Below are positions 11,908-21,803 of a stretch of DNA of 64,000 nucleotides, piece after piece. The stretch is taken from positions 5,224,334 to 5,288,333 of the forward strand of contig NZ_CP037422.1 of the NCBI RefSeq assembly GCF_007748175.1, written 5' to 3'. Position 1 is the stretch's first letter, and each line of letters starts with the position of its first letter. A program made the translations under genes and the position numbers. This DNA comes from Gimesia aquarii. GTDB taxonomy: Bacteria; Planctomycetota; Planctomycetia; Planctomycetales; Planctomycetaceae. Under the pieces are notes generated by a model. It was not told the DNA's origin, ran no database searches, and saw nothing but the letters and a program-made list of their open reading frames with translations.

Positions 11908-11985
11908 CGCAATTCATAATGAAAAGGAAACATTAAGTATTGTATCATTTCCTGAACAAGAAAATCATTACAGGAGTTTCAATCA

Positions 11986-12492
11986 ATGAATGAACTAAAA
12001 TCATCACCACATGCCAAGGATTTTATGACGAGTCATGTTGAAGTTGTCACTCCGGAGATGCCGCTTACTCAAGTGGTTCGATTTTTACTCAAACACCATG
12101 TTTCAAATGCACCTGTAGTAGAAATGCGTAACGAAAAAAAATATTTAGTGGGTTTCGTCTCCGAAAAAGACTGTTTGTCTGCACTTTCCAAAGAAATCTA
12201 TTTTGGAAATCCCAGCCCTCCACAGTCTGCCAAAACTATTATGACGTCACATCCCATCTGTATTGCTCCCGATACAGAACTCTTTGCGATTGTTTCTATT
12301 TTTACAAGTCATCATCTGCGCCATTTACCAGTTGTGCAGGAAGGGGAGCTGCTCGGCATCGTCAGTCGATGTGATATTCTGGAAGCAATGGAAAAGTATT
12401 ACTCGCAACTAGTTCACAAGAGTGACCATGAACGAGAGTTACGTGATACTTCGCAGATCATGAACCTTAGGTTTACAATTGATCGGAGTTGA
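11986..12492 (+). CDS. Two-CBS-domain protein
   Basis: The 168-residue soluble protein consists of two CBS repeats. The first (about residues 12-75) has AKDFMTSHVEVVTPEMPLTQ and VVEMRNEKKYLVGFVSEKDC; the second (about 82-140) has AKTIMTSHPICIAPDTELFA and LPVVQEGELLGIVSRCDIL. CBS pairs bind adenine nucleotides and act as energy sensors. It lies 78 bases after atpG on the same strand, so it may be the last gene of the ATPase operon and could tie the pump to ATP/AMP level; that link is an inference. Confidence 0.88.
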   Translation: MNELKSSPHAKDFMTSHVEVVTPEMPLTQVVRFLLKHHVSNAPVVEMRNEKKYLVGFVSEKDCLSALSKEIYFGNPSPPQSAKTIMTSHPICIAPDTELFAIVSIFTSHHLRHLPVVQEGELLGIVSRCDILEAMEKYYSQLVHKSDHERELRDTSQIMNLRFTIDRS

Positions 12493-12501
12493 TGTCTCCG
12501 A
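12483..12501. terminator. Small hairpin between convergent operons (possible terminator)
   Basis: TCGGAG (12483-12488) and CTCCGA (12496-12501) form a six-pair stem around a seven-base loop. The hairpin overlaps the stop of the CBS gene and sits 34 bases from the end of hypE, where the ATPase and hydrogenase operons converge. No T-run follows on either strand, so termination is only plausible. Confidence 0.3.
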
Positions 12502-12535
12502 CTTGAATATCACTAGCGACTATCCTGAATTGACA

Positions 12536-13606
12536 TTAACAGATCCTTGGGAGTGGGCTTCCCAATGGATCATCCAAGGGTTGTTCCGAATCCAGCGTGC
12601 GACGAATTGTGACTGGGACGATACCTCGGGATTTCACAATACCAATCTGTTGTGCCGTAGCGGTTTCTGGAATTGATTTTAGTATTTCAACGGCAGCTGT
12701 GCCTGCCCCTGGTTTGACGGCGATGACCATGGTTCCTTCATTAGCCATATGGAGTGGGTCAAGCCCCAGCAATTCACAGACTCCCCGAACTTCCGGTGAA
12801 ACGGGAACATTGCGTTCTTCGATACTCAGAGTCAATTCGCTGGCTTCCGCCCATTCATGTAGAACTGCGGCGACTCCACCTCTGGTTGCATCGCGCAGAC
12901 AACGTACTTGATTACCGATTCCACTTCGTAAGAGTTCAACAGACTGTAGTAATGAACCGCAATCACTGAGAGGCAGCGGTTCCAACCCGAGTTCTTCGCG
13001 TGTTGCCAATACCGCAATTCCATGTCGACCAATGGGACCGCTGATGATTAATTCGTCATCTACCTGTAAAGTCGCCGGACCGGGTGGGATTGGTGTGATG
13101 AGTTCTCCCACCCCGGCCGTATTAATAAATAGTCCGTCTGCGACGCCGCGGGGAACGACCTTCGTATCACCGGCAACAATCTTGATGCACGTTTCCCGTG
13201 CAGCCCGAGCAATACTTTCCAGAATACGATCTAGGATCGCGAGCGGAAATCCCTCTTCCAGGATCAAGGAAAGTGTCAGCCAGAGAGGTTTCGCGCCACT
13301 GACAGCCAGATCATTGACTGTTCCGAAAATCGCCAGTGAGCCGATATCACCTCCTGGAAAAAATAGAGGTGAGACGACAAAACTGTCTGTCGTTAACGCC
13401 AATGGTCCTTCGATTTTGGGGAGCTGAGCCGCATCATTGAGGGCGATGAGATATTCATTATTCAGAGAAGCTAAAATATGCTCTTGAATCAGTTTTCGTG
13501 AGAGCCGTCCTCCTTCACCATGAGCCAAAGTCACATATTCAGCGTTCGCTGGTATAGAAACGGGACAGTTCAACTGCCAGGAGGCAGGATTGTTATTACT
13601 TGACAT
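12536..13606 (-). CDS. hypE: Hydrogenase maturation factor HypE
   Basis: The 356-residue PurM-like ATPase ends in PRIC, the conserved C-terminal cysteine that receives the carbamoyl group from HypF and is dehydrated to thiocyanate, the source of the cyanide ligands of the NiFe site. VTLAHGEGGRLSRKLI, LTTDSFVVSPLFFPGGDIG and RDATRGGVAAVLHEWAE are typical blocks. It is the last gene of the hydrogenase operon, 45 bases after hypD. Confidence 0.95.
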   Translation of the reverse strand: MSSNNNPASWQLNCPVSIPANAEYVTLAHGEGGRLSRKLIQEHILASLNNEYLIALNDAAQLPKIEGPLALTTDSFVVSPLFFPGGDIGSLAIFGTVNDLAVSGAKPLWLTLSLILEEGFPLAILDRILESIARAARETCIKIVAGDTKVVPRGVADGLFINTAGVGELITPIPPGPATLQVDDELIISGPIGRHGIAVLATREELGLEPLPLSDCGSLLQSVELLRSGIGNQVRCLRDATRGGVAAVLHEWAEASELTLSIEERNVPVSPEVRGVCELLGLDPLHMANEGTMVIAVKPGAGTAAVEILKSIPETATAQQIGIVKSRGIVPVTIRRTLDSEQPLDDPLGSPLPRIC

Positions 13607-13651
13607 GCTAATTACAAACTTTCCTGCATGATGAATCCATCTATAGTTCGG

Positions 13652-14746
13652 TTAGGGAGTAGTTGTGACACCATAACGGTAATAGGCGGCACACGCTCCT
13701 TCAGACGAGACCATAGGGGCTCCCAAAGGTGACTCAGGCGTACAGCGCGTTCCAAAATGAGGACACTCGGGGGGCTTGATTTGGCCCGTCATGACTTCGA
13801 AACTCTGGCACTCATCCCGTTTGAAGACGGGTATTGCTGGTTTATTAAATCGCAATAGAGCATCAAACTGTTGCCACTCGGGACGCAGTTCTAAACCTCC
13901 TTTAGGTATGGTACCAAAACCGCGCCATGCCCGATCACAAACTTGATAGATTTCCTGCACCAGATCTTGCGCTGACCGATTTCCAGCTGCTTGAACCGTA
14001 CGCGCATAGCGATTCTCAAGCATTGCCTCGTTTGCTTCAAGTTGTTTGACACAAGCCAGAATTCCATCCAGTAAATCCAGTGGTTCGAAACCAGTTACCA
14101 CGACAGGCAGTTGGTATCGATTCACAAATGATTCATATGATTCATATCCCATGACGGTACAGACATGTCCTGCTGCCAGAAATGCTTGTACGCGATTTTC
14201 AGGTGCTTGCACCAGTGATTCCATCGCAGGTTGCACGCGCACATGTGAAACAATCATACTAAAATTCTCTAATCGATAACGGGCCGCCTGTTTGATTGCC
14301 AGAGCGGTGGCAGGCGCTGTTGTTTCAAATCCCACGGCAAAGAACACAAACTGTGTTTCAGGCTGCTTCCGTGCCAATTCCACCGCATCCGAGGGAGAAT
14401 AGACAATTTGGATATGAGCTCCCGTCGCCTGAGCATCCAGTAGTGATCCATGACTACCAGGCACACGCAACATGTCACCAAAACTGGCCAGAACGATCTC
14501 CTCACGCTGTGCCAGTTGACAGGCAAAATCGATGGCTGCCTGATCTGTCACACAGACGGGACAACCCGGTCCATGAATCAGTTCCACGGTTCCTTCCAGC
14601 TCTACAGCAATACCGTGCCTGAGCAGACTATGTGTCTGACCGCCGCAGACTTCCATCAAAGTCCAATGACGAGTTGTGATTCTGCGAATTTCATCTAACA
14701 ATAATTGCGCTGTTTTGGGATCGCGGTATTCGTCAAGATATTTCAT
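13652..14746 (-). CDS. hypD: Hydrogenase maturation factor HypD
   Basis: The 364-residue protein carries the HypD signatures MEVCGGQTHSLLRHG, HGPGCPVCVT, FFAVGFETTAPATALAI and the C-terminal [4Fe-4S] cysteines in EGACAAYYRYG, with CPHFGTRCTPESPLGAPMVS before it. HypD with HypC is the scaffold on which the Fe(CN)2CO group is put together. Its ATG overlaps the hypC stop by four bases. Confidence 0.95.
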   Translation of the reverse strand: MKYLDEYRDPKTAQLLLDEIRRITTRHWTLMEVCGGQTHSLLRHGIAVELEGTVELIHGPGCPVCVTDQAAIDFACQLAQREEIVLASFGDMLRVPGSHGSLLDAQATGAHIQIVYSPSDAVELARKQPETQFVFFAVGFETTAPATALAIKQAARYRLENFSMIVSHVRVQPAMESLVQAPENRVQAFLAAGHVCTVMGYESYESFVNRYQLPVVVTGFEPLDLLDGILACVKQLEANEAMLENRYARTVQAAGNRSAQDLVQEIYQVCDRAWRGFGTIPKGGLELRPEWQQFDALLRFNKPAIPVFKRDECQSFEVMTGQIKPPECPHFGTRCTPESPLGAPMVSSEGACAAYYRYGVTTTP

Positions 14747-15018
14747 GGTGATGCCTCTGTATCTTGCGACAATCCCGTGTGCCAGCCTTCGTCTTCACCC
14801 CATTGGGAAAGTGTTTCAAAGATACGCTCAGCCTCAATCGGATTGATGCGGCTGATGGCAATTCCGGCATGCACAACAACATAATCCCCCAGTTCCGCTT
14901 CAGTGACACATGCCATATGGACAAGTCGTCGAATTCCTTCAAATTCCACTTCCGCTTGTGCAAACGCCCCCTCTCGTTCAATCCAGCGAACGACCTTACC
15001 GGGAATTCCTAAGCACAT
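14743..15018 (-). CDS. hypC: Hydrogenase maturation chaperone HypC
   Basis: The 91-residue protein starts MCLGIPGKVV, with the essential Cys2 exposed after Met removal, and has the family's GDYVVVHAGIAISRI. It carries the iron group from HypD to the large subunit. It overlaps hypF upstream by ten bases and hypD downstream by four, so translation of the three is coupled. Confidence 0.95.
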   Translation of the reverse strand: MCLGIPGKVVRWIEREGAFAQAEVEFEGIRRLVHMACVTEAELGDYVVVHAGIAISRINPIEAERIFETLSQWGEDEGWHTGLSQDTEASP

Positions 15019-17306
15019 TGGTCTGCCCCTTTCAGATTTCCGCGAGAAATGGCTACAGCGAGTTGACCTGCCGCCAACCCGCCATCATTGGGAGGAATTT
15101 TGCCTGGCAATCCGAGTGGCTGTCTGTTTTCTTCGAATTCTTCTAACAACAACTCAACCAGGCATCGATTCTGAAAGACGCCCCCTCCCAGAACAACGGG
15201 CAGGGGGGCAAACTGATAACAGAGCTGAGCGACCGCTCGCGCCAACCCACGATGAAATCGCATCGCCATCACTGCCGGGGGTACGCTTGCATCACGGTCT
15301 TTTAAAATCTGTGAGATCAACGGCCGCCAGTCAAGTTGAATGGGTTTGCTTCCTTGCAAGGGAATCTCATAACATCCTGGTTCAGATTGATCGCAGACCG
15401 CTTCCAGTGACATTGCCGCCTGTCCTTCAAAATCACACTGTTCTATTCCCAGCACGAGGGCAGCAACACCATCAAACAGACGACCGGCACTGGTCGTCGG
15501 AGGTGAAAGTCGCTTTGACTTGATGATTTTCAGCAGCGGTTTTATCTGTTCTCTGTTTAGTTTCAAACGGGAAGCAACGTCTATACCAGCAACCTGTGTG
15601 ACCAACGAGACGGCGACGCGCCACGGTTCACGCATGGCACGTTCTCCACCTGGCAGACGAAACGGTCTCAAGTGTGCCACTCTGGTATAGTTGGTAGCGG
15701 TCGATAACAAAAATTCTCCTCCCCAGATGGTGCTATCATCGCCCCAGCCAGTGCCATCAAAGGCGACACCCAATACCTGGCGATCTAACCAACCCTGTTC
15801 CAGCATGCCTGCAACAATATGGGCATGATGATGCTGCACCGTTTCCAGTGGAACCGATTCGCGAGCCGCCCATTGTGAAGTGAAATAATTCGAATGAGTA
15901 TCACAGACCAATGAACTTTGTGAGACGCCGTATAGTTGTTTCAATGACTGAAGTTGTTCTTGATACCGTTCGCAGGACGCCAGACTGTCCAAATCACCGA
16001 TATGAGGACCGAGCATGCTTTGACGACCGTTGCAAAGCGCGAATGCTGTTTTTTGATGTCCGCCTAATGCGATTTGAGAGACACTGCTTTTCAGTTCGAG
16101 GGGCAAGGGTGCTAAGCCACGAGCTATACGGATTGCTACGCTTCGTCCCGCGATGCATCTCACCACGCTATCATCAATCGGACGGGTAATGGGACGATCA
16201 TGCTCCAGCCAAAGATCGGCTATCGATTTTAGTTCTGTACTGATATTTTCCCTCTGATAAGCTAACGGTTCTCCCTCCCGATTTGCGCTGGTGACGACTA
16301 ACGGGAAGGAGCACTGTTGTAGCAACAGCCAATGAAGAGGAGTTGTTGGTAGCATGACTCCCAATGTATTCAAGCCGGGATTGATACTGCTTGCCAGGTT
16401 GGAAATACAGCGTGATTGTACCAGGACAATCGGGGCGGCGGGGCTAGTGAGTGCAGACCGTTCGGCTTCATTCAGATAGACCAGCGTTTTAGCTTCTGCA
16501 ATAGAACTCACCATCACGGCCAGCGGTTTCCCATAACGATGTTTTCGCTGCCTTAGTTTTTTAACGGCGCGTTCTGATGTCGCATCTATGAGAAATTGGT
16601 AGCCGCCCAATCCACGCATTGCCACAATCTGTCCCTGCTTCAATGCCGTTGCCGCAGCTTTGACTGCCTCATTCTGACAGGCAATTTGTCGTCCCTTCGC
16701 ATCGGTGCACCAGATATGGGGACCACATTCCGGGCAGGCGTTGGTTTGTGCATGAAACCGTCGGTCATCAGGAGACTGGTACTCCGTTTCGCAACACTGG
16801 CACAGAGCAAACTCTGACATACTGGTTTGTGTTCGCTCATAAGGCATTGATTTGATGATTGAATAGCGGGGACCACAGTTTGTGCAGCTTGTGATCGGGT
16901 AATGAAAACGACGGTCTTCTGGTTTTGTGATCTCAGAGAGACACTCCTCGCAAACGGCGATATCGGGGGGAACTTGTGTAGAAAGAGGGCCTTCTGTTTC
17001 GCTCTCGATAATCTCAAATTTGATTAATGCACTTGGCTTTAGATTTGCACGTGCACTTTTTTCAAGGTAAGCTCCGCTCGGCAAATGTGTGTCTAATTCA
17101 TTTTCAAAACGTTGTACAATATCTGCGGGGCCTTCAACAATCAGTTTGACACCTTGTGTGGTATTGCAAATCTGGCCGGCTAAATTTAATTTCTGTGCCC
17201 AACGAGCTATTGTGGGACGCAATCCGACTCCCTGGACGTGTCCTGTTAAAGTCAACTGCACGGCCACTTTTGATTTCTGTTGATTAGCGATTACCTGCTG
17301 GTTCAT
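15009..17306 (-). CDS. hypF: Carbamoyltransferase HypF
   Basis: The 765-residue protein shows the full HypF order: an acylphosphatase domain (LTLTGHVQGVGLRPTIARWA, about residues 13-100), two zinc fingers (CEECLSEI...CTNCGPRYS and CQCCETEY...CPECGP), a YrdC-like domain (KRRG-type AMRGLGGYQFLIDAT), and the Kae1/carbamoyltransferase domain with QHHHAHIVAGM and GVAFDGTGWGDD. It makes the cyanide precursor from carbamoyl phosphate and ATP. The start at 17306 (MNQQVIANQQ) is chosen; the frame is open further but would run deeper into hypB. It overlaps hypB by 23 bases. Confidence 0.94.
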   Translation of the reverse strand: MNQQVIANQQKSKVAVQLTLTGHVQGVGLRPTIARWAQKLNLAGQICNTTQGVKLIVEGPADIVQRFENELDTHLPSGAYLEKSARANLKPSALIKFEIIESETEGPLSTQVPPDIAVCEECLSEITKPEDRRFHYPITSCTNCGPRYSIIKSMPYERTQTSMSEFALCQCCETEYQSPDDRRFHAQTNACPECGPHIWCTDAKGRQIACQNEAVKAAATALKQGQIVAMRGLGGYQFLIDATSERAVKKLRQRKHRYGKPLAVMVSSIAEAKTLVYLNEAERSALTSPAAPIVLVQSRCISNLASSINPGLNTLGVMLPTTPLHWLLLQQCSFPLVVTSANREGEPLAYQRENISTELKSIADLWLEHDRPITRPIDDSVVRCIAGRSVAIRIARGLAPLPLELKSSVSQIALGGHQKTAFALCNGRQSMLGPHIGDLDSLASCERYQEQLQSLKQLYGVSQSSLVCDTHSNYFTSQWAARESVPLETVQHHHAHIVAGMLEQGWLDRQVLGVAFDGTGWGDDSTIWGGEFLLSTATNYTRVAHLRPFRLPGGERAMREPWRVAVSLVTQVAGIDVASRLKLNREQIKPLLKIIKSKRLSPPTTSAGRLFDGVAALVLGIEQCDFEGQAAMSLEAVCDQSEPGCYEIPLQGSKPIQLDWRPLISQILKDRDASVPPAVMAMRFHRGLARAVAQLCYQFAPLPVVLGGGVFQNRCLVELLLEEFEENRQPLGLPGKIPPNDGGLAAGQLAVAISRGNLKGADQCA

Positions 17307-17973
17307 GATATGTCGCCAATTGCTGTTGATGTTGTTCTTCCAGAAAATCACACCAGCTTGCAATGCCGGAACCATCCAAAGCACAATTTGCTAAGACTTT
17401 CAAATGAGGCTGAATACGATGGGCATCTTCTGTCACCGCTTTTACTGAAAAGGGAACGTGTGGCAGTAAATCCAGTTTTGTAATCACCATTGCCTGACTG
17501 GTACGGAACATTTTCGGATATTTGCCTGGCTTATCGTCTCCCTCCGTCGTACTAATGAGTACGACACGCAAGTGTTCTGCCAGATCGTGTGAGGCCGGGC
17601 AAACCAGATTGCCCACATTTTCAATAAATAGAAAATCGACTTCAGGATCGCCCAGCGCCTTCAGTCCTCGTTGCACGAGTGATAATTCCAGATGACAGGC
17701 TCCCCCTGTGGTTAACTGTGCTACTGGCACGAGAGGCGACAAACGTTTTGCATCGCGATCTGTTTCAAGATCACCTACCAGCACAGCCATACTGCGGCGG
17801 CCAGCAAAATGCCGCGCTGTTGCTTCCAGTAAGGTCGTTTTTCCCGCGCCTGGCGAGGAGAGTAGATTGACAACCAGCGTCCCTCGGCGTCCCAGTCTCT
17901 CTCGTTCTGTAGCAGCATCCGCTTTCTGATCAGCTTGCACATCGCGTTGTACAACAATTGTGCGCTGGTTCAT
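17284..17973 (-). CDS. hypB: Nickel-inserting GTPase HypB
   Basis: The 229-residue SIMIBI-class GTPase has the P-loop SSPGAGKTTLLE, the TTGGACHLE and ENVGNLVCPASHDL metal and switch regions, and the ITKLDLLP base-recognition motif. It delivers nickel with HypA in a GTP-dependent step. No long N-terminal His stretch is present, so nickel storage is unlikely. It starts with ATGA overlap on hypA. Confidence 0.95.
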   Translation of the reverse strand: MNQRTIVVQRDVQADQKADAATERERLGRRGTLVVNLLSSPGAGKTTLLEATARHFAGRRSMAVLVGDLETDRDAKRLSPLVPVAQLTTGGACHLELSLVQRGLKALGDPEVDFLFIENVGNLVCPASHDLAEHLRVVLISTTEGDDKPGKYPKMFRTSQAMVITKLDLLPHVPFSVKAVTEDAHRIQPHLKVLANCALDGSGIASWCDFLEEQHQQQLATYHEPAGNR

Positions 17974-18341
17974 GATGCGACTCCTTCGATTGAATTGTTC
18001 GAATTAATGGAAACGCTGATTAATGTTACTTCGTCTCCCTGAATGACCTGCACCGACTTCGTCTGGCATTCAGGACAACGAAACTGAAAATCAACGATTT
18101 CAAACTGATGTTCACATTCGCTACAAACCGCCGTGACTGGCACGATTTCGAGTGCCAATCGACAGTCGGAAGAAAACACACTAGGAACCATGTCATCAAA
18201 CGCTGTCTGAAACAAAAGTGGTTCCACACCGGACAAATCACCCACCTGCACACGAATTTCGGTGACCTTCCCGCCGCCTTCTACTGCGACGATTTGCTCC
18301 ACTTGCCGTAATAAACTCCGGATCAGAGACCGTTCATGCAT
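17970..18341 (-). CDS. hypA: Nickel metallochaperone HypA
   Basis: The 123-residue protein begins MHERSLIRSLL, with nickel-ligand His2, and has a zinc finger made of CSECEHQF and CPECQTKS (about residues 74-95). It hands nickel to HypB or the hydrogenase large subunit. It overlaps the maturation protease gene by eight bases. Confidence 0.93.
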   Translation of the reverse strand: MHERSLIRSLLRQVEQIVAVEGGGKVTEIRVQVGDLSGVEPLLFQTAFDDMVPSVFSSDCRLALEIVPVTAVCSECEHQFEIVDFQFRCPECQTKSVQVIQGDEVTLISVSINSNNSIEGVAS

Positions 18342-18816
18342 GTTGGATCTCAGACTTTTTTATGGGTATCGATAGTTCTTGACAGATTGTCTCTGCGACC
18401 AGAATTGCTCCTGCCTTCACTGGATCAGACATTGAGTCACCAGGCTGTGTCTGTTCAATTTCGACACCCCAAATTTGAACCAAAGTGGGAAGTCGGCCCA
18501 GTTGTTCGGCCAATGCGAGGACAGTGGGTAACGAAACATGGTGTGTTCCCGACCATGTCATTGTTTCCAGTTGGTCAGAGGGCCATTCCCAGTGGTGGTG
18601 AGTACCTACATCTCCCGCACCCTGGCAAGCATCGCAAATCACCAATTGTTTTATTCCCTCCAGCCAGTCGATTAAATCATCGGGCGTTCGCGCCAGACGG
18701 ACATCAACGAACTCGCTGCCCCTATCTTGAATCTGCTTTGCAATCTCCCAACCGACTTGATCATCGCCGTGGGGGCTGCCGATGCCTATGACCAAAATCC
18801 GGGATTGATGCTTCAT
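18334..18816 (-). CDS. Hydrogenase maturation endopeptidase (HycI/HyaD/HoxW type)
   Basis: The 160-residue protein starts RILVIGIGSPHGDDQVGWE, a variant of the family's GxGNxLxxDDG block whose acidic residue binds nickel. The context LARTPDDLIDWLEGIKQLVICDAC also fits M52 peptidases. It would trim the C-terminus of HydA after nickel insertion. The ATG at 18816 is preferred to a GTG one codon earlier. It lies 25 bases after hydA. Confidence 0.88.
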   Translation of the reverse strand: MKHQSRILVIGIGSPHGDDQVGWEIAKQIQDRGSEFVDVRLARTPDDLIDWLEGIKQLVICDACQGAGDVGTHHHWEWPSDQLETMTWSGTHHVSLPTVLALAEQLGRLPTLVQIWGVEIEQTQPGDSMSDPVKAGAILVAETICQELSIPIKKSEIQHA

Positions 18817-18841
18817 CACAGTCAGACTTTCGTATCTTGAA

Positions 18842-20137
18842 CTAAGTGCGTTCTATTTTGACATTCAGAAAATGAGTGGAACAACTGATGCAGGGATCAT
18901 ACGCACGGACCAGGTTTTCACATTTGCGGGCTGTTTCTCGTTCATCATTACTGATGACATGCGAGATCCATTGTTTTAAATCTGTTTCAATTTGAGCCTG
19001 GTTTTGTGAAGTCGGTGGAACAATCGATGCTTCAACAATCTTACCATCTTTATCGACAATATACCGATGAAAGAGGGTTCCGCGCGGTGCTTCGGTTGCA
19101 GACAATCCCTCGCCGGCTTGATACTCGTATGACGCACGCGATTTCCCTTTTAGTGTTTGATCTCGCAGGATCATTAACGCTTCTTCGTAAGCGTGGATGA
19201 TCTCCAGTCCCCGCGCAATAATCCCTTTATGCGGATTGCAGCATAAAGGCTCCAGCTTGATTTCGTCTGCCAGTTTTTGTGCGGAGGGAGAGAGTTTGTC
19301 CCGATTCAGATTGATGCGCGCTAACGGCCCCAGTAAATAAGGGCGTCCCGTTGACTTTCGAATCGCATGTAAGGCCGTGGAATGCGGAACCTGTTGTTCT
19401 TCAAATTCTGCTTCATAATTAGCCACATCGATCGTGTCACCACGACTGGTTTTCATGACTCCTGCATTCATCGGATATTCATCGGGATGCGAAAGTGAGA
19501 TGTATTCACAATCAGGGGATTCGAAGTCAGGGAAATCAAAACCGGCAACCCAGCGTGTTGTTTCGATGGCTGCATTCAACCCCCATTCAAAATCAGGAAT
19601 CAATTTATGGACTTCTTTTCGTGTTGGCAGACGATAAAAACCGCCAACACAAACATTGATGGGATGAATGGCTCGCCCTCCCAGCATATCGACGAGTTGA
19701 TTGCCATGTTTTTTCAAACGCAGCCCTCGATTGACTTCGTCCGGGAACTGTTTCGCCATTTCCAGTCCACTGTCGAATCCCAGGAAGTCTGGCGCATGCA
19801 ATAAGTGCATGTGTAAACCGTGACTTTCAATCCATTCACCACAATAGAGCAATCGTCGCAGACGGCGGATCTCTGGTGAAACTGTCACTTCCAAAGCAGC
19901 TTCTAATGCATGCACGCTACTCATCTGATAGGCGACCGGGCAAATTCCACAGATCCGCGCCGTAATATCGGGAACATCTTCCAGAGGTCGGCCGCGTAAT
20001 AGAGCTTCGAACAGGCGCGGCGGTTCATAAATTTCTAATCGCACTTCGTCAACGGCCTCTCCATTCAAACGAATATAGAGACCGCCTTCGCCTTCGACCC
20101 GCGTCAATGTTTCAACTTTGATTGTACGGTTACCCAT
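18842..20137 (-). CDS. hydA: [NiFe] hydrogenase group 3b, large (alpha) subunit
   Basis: The 431-residue catalytic subunit has the N-terminal metal motif RICGICPVAY (C63, C66) and the C-terminal DPCISCSTH (C416, C419), the four cysteine ligands of the NiFe site. A tail of nine residues after H422 would be the piece removed by the protease. Group 3b enzymes are cytoplasmic, bidirectional NAD(P)-linked hydrogenases (sulfhydrogenases). The assignment to 3b follows from its three partner subunits. The start overlaps the hydD stop by one base. Confidence 0.94.
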   Translation of the reverse strand: MGNRTIKVETLTRVEGEGGLYIRLNGEAVDEVRLEIYEPPRLFEALLRGRPLEDVPDITARICGICPVAYQMSSVHALEAALEVTVSPEIRRLRRLLYCGEWIESHGLHMHLLHAPDFLGFDSGLEMAKQFPDEVNRGLRLKKHGNQLVDMLGGRAIHPINVCVGGFYRLPTRKEVHKLIPDFEWGLNAAIETTRWVAGFDFPDFESPDCEYISLSHPDEYPMNAGVMKTSRGDTIDVANYEAEFEEQQVPHSTALHAIRKSTGRPYLLGPLARINLNRDKLSPSAQKLADEIKLEPLCCNPHKGIIARGLEIIHAYEEALMILRDQTLKGKSRASYEYQAGEGLSATEAPRGTLFHRYIVDKDGKIVEASIVPPTSQNQAQIETDLKQWISHVISNDERETARKCENLVRAYDPCISCSTHFLNVKIERT

Positions 20138-20925
20138 CAGTTCTGCTCCCTGGCCTGATCCGTTAACCGCTGGCTCTCTTTATGAAAGGCAGGTGCAGAG
20201 ACGTTGAAGTTTTGCAGTCTGTGAGCAGCTTCTGCTGGAGAAACGCCTGTTTTGAGTGTCTGTGTGCTCAAGCTTACCAGATTTGGCTGAGCAGCGGGAC
20301 CATAACAGCCATAACAACCCCGGTGATAACTGGGGCAAATCGCATCACAGCCGGACTGCGTGACAGGTCCCAGGCAGGCGATTCCCTGAGCGACGGTCAC
20401 GCAAACCGTTCCACGGCGTTTACAATCGAGACAAACGCTATGTTTGGGGGTACGTGGAGTTCGGCCTGCCAATAATGACTGAATGACTTCGATTAATTGA
20501 TATTGATTGATGGGGCAACCCCGTAACTCAAAATCGACCTTCACATGTTCGGCAATCGGCGTTGATTGGTCTAAAACCTGAATGTATTCAGGGGTCGCAT
20601 AGACGGCTTGCATGAATTCACTCGTATCAGCGCCATTGCGTAGTGCCTGGATTCCACCTGCAGTCGCACAGGCGCCGATTGTCATCAAAAACTTCGAGTC
20701 GCCGCGGATTTGCTGAATTCGTTCTACATCGTGTGGGGTTGTGATGGAACCTTCGATCAGTGCAATATCATAGGGACCCGATTCCAGTCGGCTGCTTGCT
20801 TCAGGGAAATGGACAATGTCGACTGCTTCCGCAACAGCAAGCAACTGATCTTCAGCATCCAGCAGTGATAATTGGCAACCATCGCAGGAGGCAAATTTAA
20901 AAACACCAAGTTTTGGTTTTCCCAC
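20137..20925 (-). CDS. hydD: [NiFe] hydrogenase group 3b, small (delta) subunit
   Basis: From the GTG at 20925 the product is 262 residues and begins [20 protein letters not shown], the proximal cluster site (C14, C17), followed by [10 protein letters not shown] and [13 protein letters not shown] cysteine-rich end ([33 protein letters not shown]) holds further Fe-S clusters. No Tat signal is present, so the enzyme is cytoplasmic. The frame stays open well upstream into hydG, but GGAGGGACT at the hydG end and the family start support GTG 20925, two bases after the hydG stop. Confidence 0.92.
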   Translation of the reverse strand: MGKPKLGVFKFASCDGCQLSLLDAEDQLLAVAEAVDIVHFPEASSRLESGPYDIALIEGSITTPHDVERIQQIRGDSKFLMTIGACATAGGIQALRNGADTSEFMQAVYATPEYIQVLDQSTPIAEHVKVDFELRGCPINQYQLIEVIQSLLAGRTPRTPKHSVCLDCKRRGTVCVTVAQGIACLGPVTQSGCDAICPSYHRGCYGCYGPAAQPNLVSLSTQTLKTGVSPAEAAHRLQNFNVSAPAFHKESQRLTDQAREQN

Positions 20926-20927
20926 GA

Positions 20928-21803
20928 TTAGAGTCCCTCCACGATTAAATAAGGCGAAATCTGATCGTAGCGAAAAATGGGGCCATCCTTGCAAATAAAT
21001 TCCGGACCCAGTTGGCAATGTCCACACAGGCCGATCGCACATTGCATGTTTCGTTCCGTGGAAACCCAGATTTGTTCGGGCGTCATTCCGCGTTGCATTG
21101 CTGCTCTGGCGGTAAATCGCATCATCAGCTCCGGTCCACAAATCATGAGTATCGAATGAGCAGGGTCGAATGGTTCTAAGCGTTCCAATAGCATGGACAC
21201 CACTCCGACATTCCCCTGCCAACCGAGATTTTTTCGATCTACTGTTTCTTTAATCAACAGACCTTTCTCAGACCAGTCACGATATTCTTTGGTGTAAAGT
21301 CGCATATCGGGAGATCGTGCACCGTAGAGTAAATGCAGTTGTCCGAATCGCTGTCGCTCAACCAGCAGACGATGAATGAGCGGACGAAGCGGTGGTAATC
21401 CAATGCCTCCTGCTACCAGAATGACATCTTTGCCGACACACTTTTCCAAAGGCCAACTCGTACCAAAGGGGCCTCTGAGTCCCAAGGTATCACCTACTTC
21501 CATAGTTGCGATACTGCGTGTCACATTTCCCGCAAACCGAATCGTATGTGCCAGAGTTTCCGGTGAATCAGGATCGCCACTCATTGAAATCGCCGACTCA
21601 CCCGCGCCTGGCACGTACAACATATTGAATTGTCCGGGCTCGAAACGGTATGCTTTGGCAAGCGCAGGATCAGATAGCGCCAAATGATAGGTACTGACTT
21701 CGTTGACTTCATGTGTGACTTTACGAATCACCGCCGTATGCGGTACCCAGGAATTGGCTTGCGTAATGCTGTCTTCTCCTGTTGTTGAACAAGCGGAATT
21801 CAT
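20928..21803 (-). CDS. hydG: Hydrogenase gamma subunit, FAD/NAD(P)-binding reductase
   Basis: The 291-residue ferredoxin-reductase-type protein has an FAD-binding barrel ([17 protein letters not shown]), the NAD(P) domain starting [32 protein letters not shown], and a C-terminal [2Fe-2S] set [17 protein letters not shown]. It moves electrons between NAD(P)H and the iron-sulfur chain. It overlaps hydB by four bases (ATGA). Confidence 0.92.
   Translation of the reverse strand: MNSACSTTGEDSITQANSWVPHTAVIRKVTHEVNEVSTYHLALSDPALAKAYRFEPGQFNMLYVPGAGESAISMSGDPDSPETLAHTIRFAGNVTRSIATMEVGDTLGLRGPFGTSWPLEKCVGKDVILVAGGIGLPPLRPLIHRLLVERQRFGQLHLLYGARSPDMRLYTKEYRDWSEKGLLIKETVDRKNLGWQGNVGVVSMLLERLEPFDPAHSILMICGPELMMRFTARAAMQRGMTPEQIWVSTERNMQCAIGLCGHCQLGPEFICKDGPIFRYDQISPYLIVEGL

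Noticed and set aside
17307-17384. Longer HypF start
   Set aside because: It would place 26 extra residues without family likeness and overlap hypB by about 100 bases.
20926-21222. Longer start of the small hydrogenase subunit
   Set aside because: The extension lies wholly inside hydG and has no Tat signal; the GTG at 20925 has a good ribosome site and the family start.
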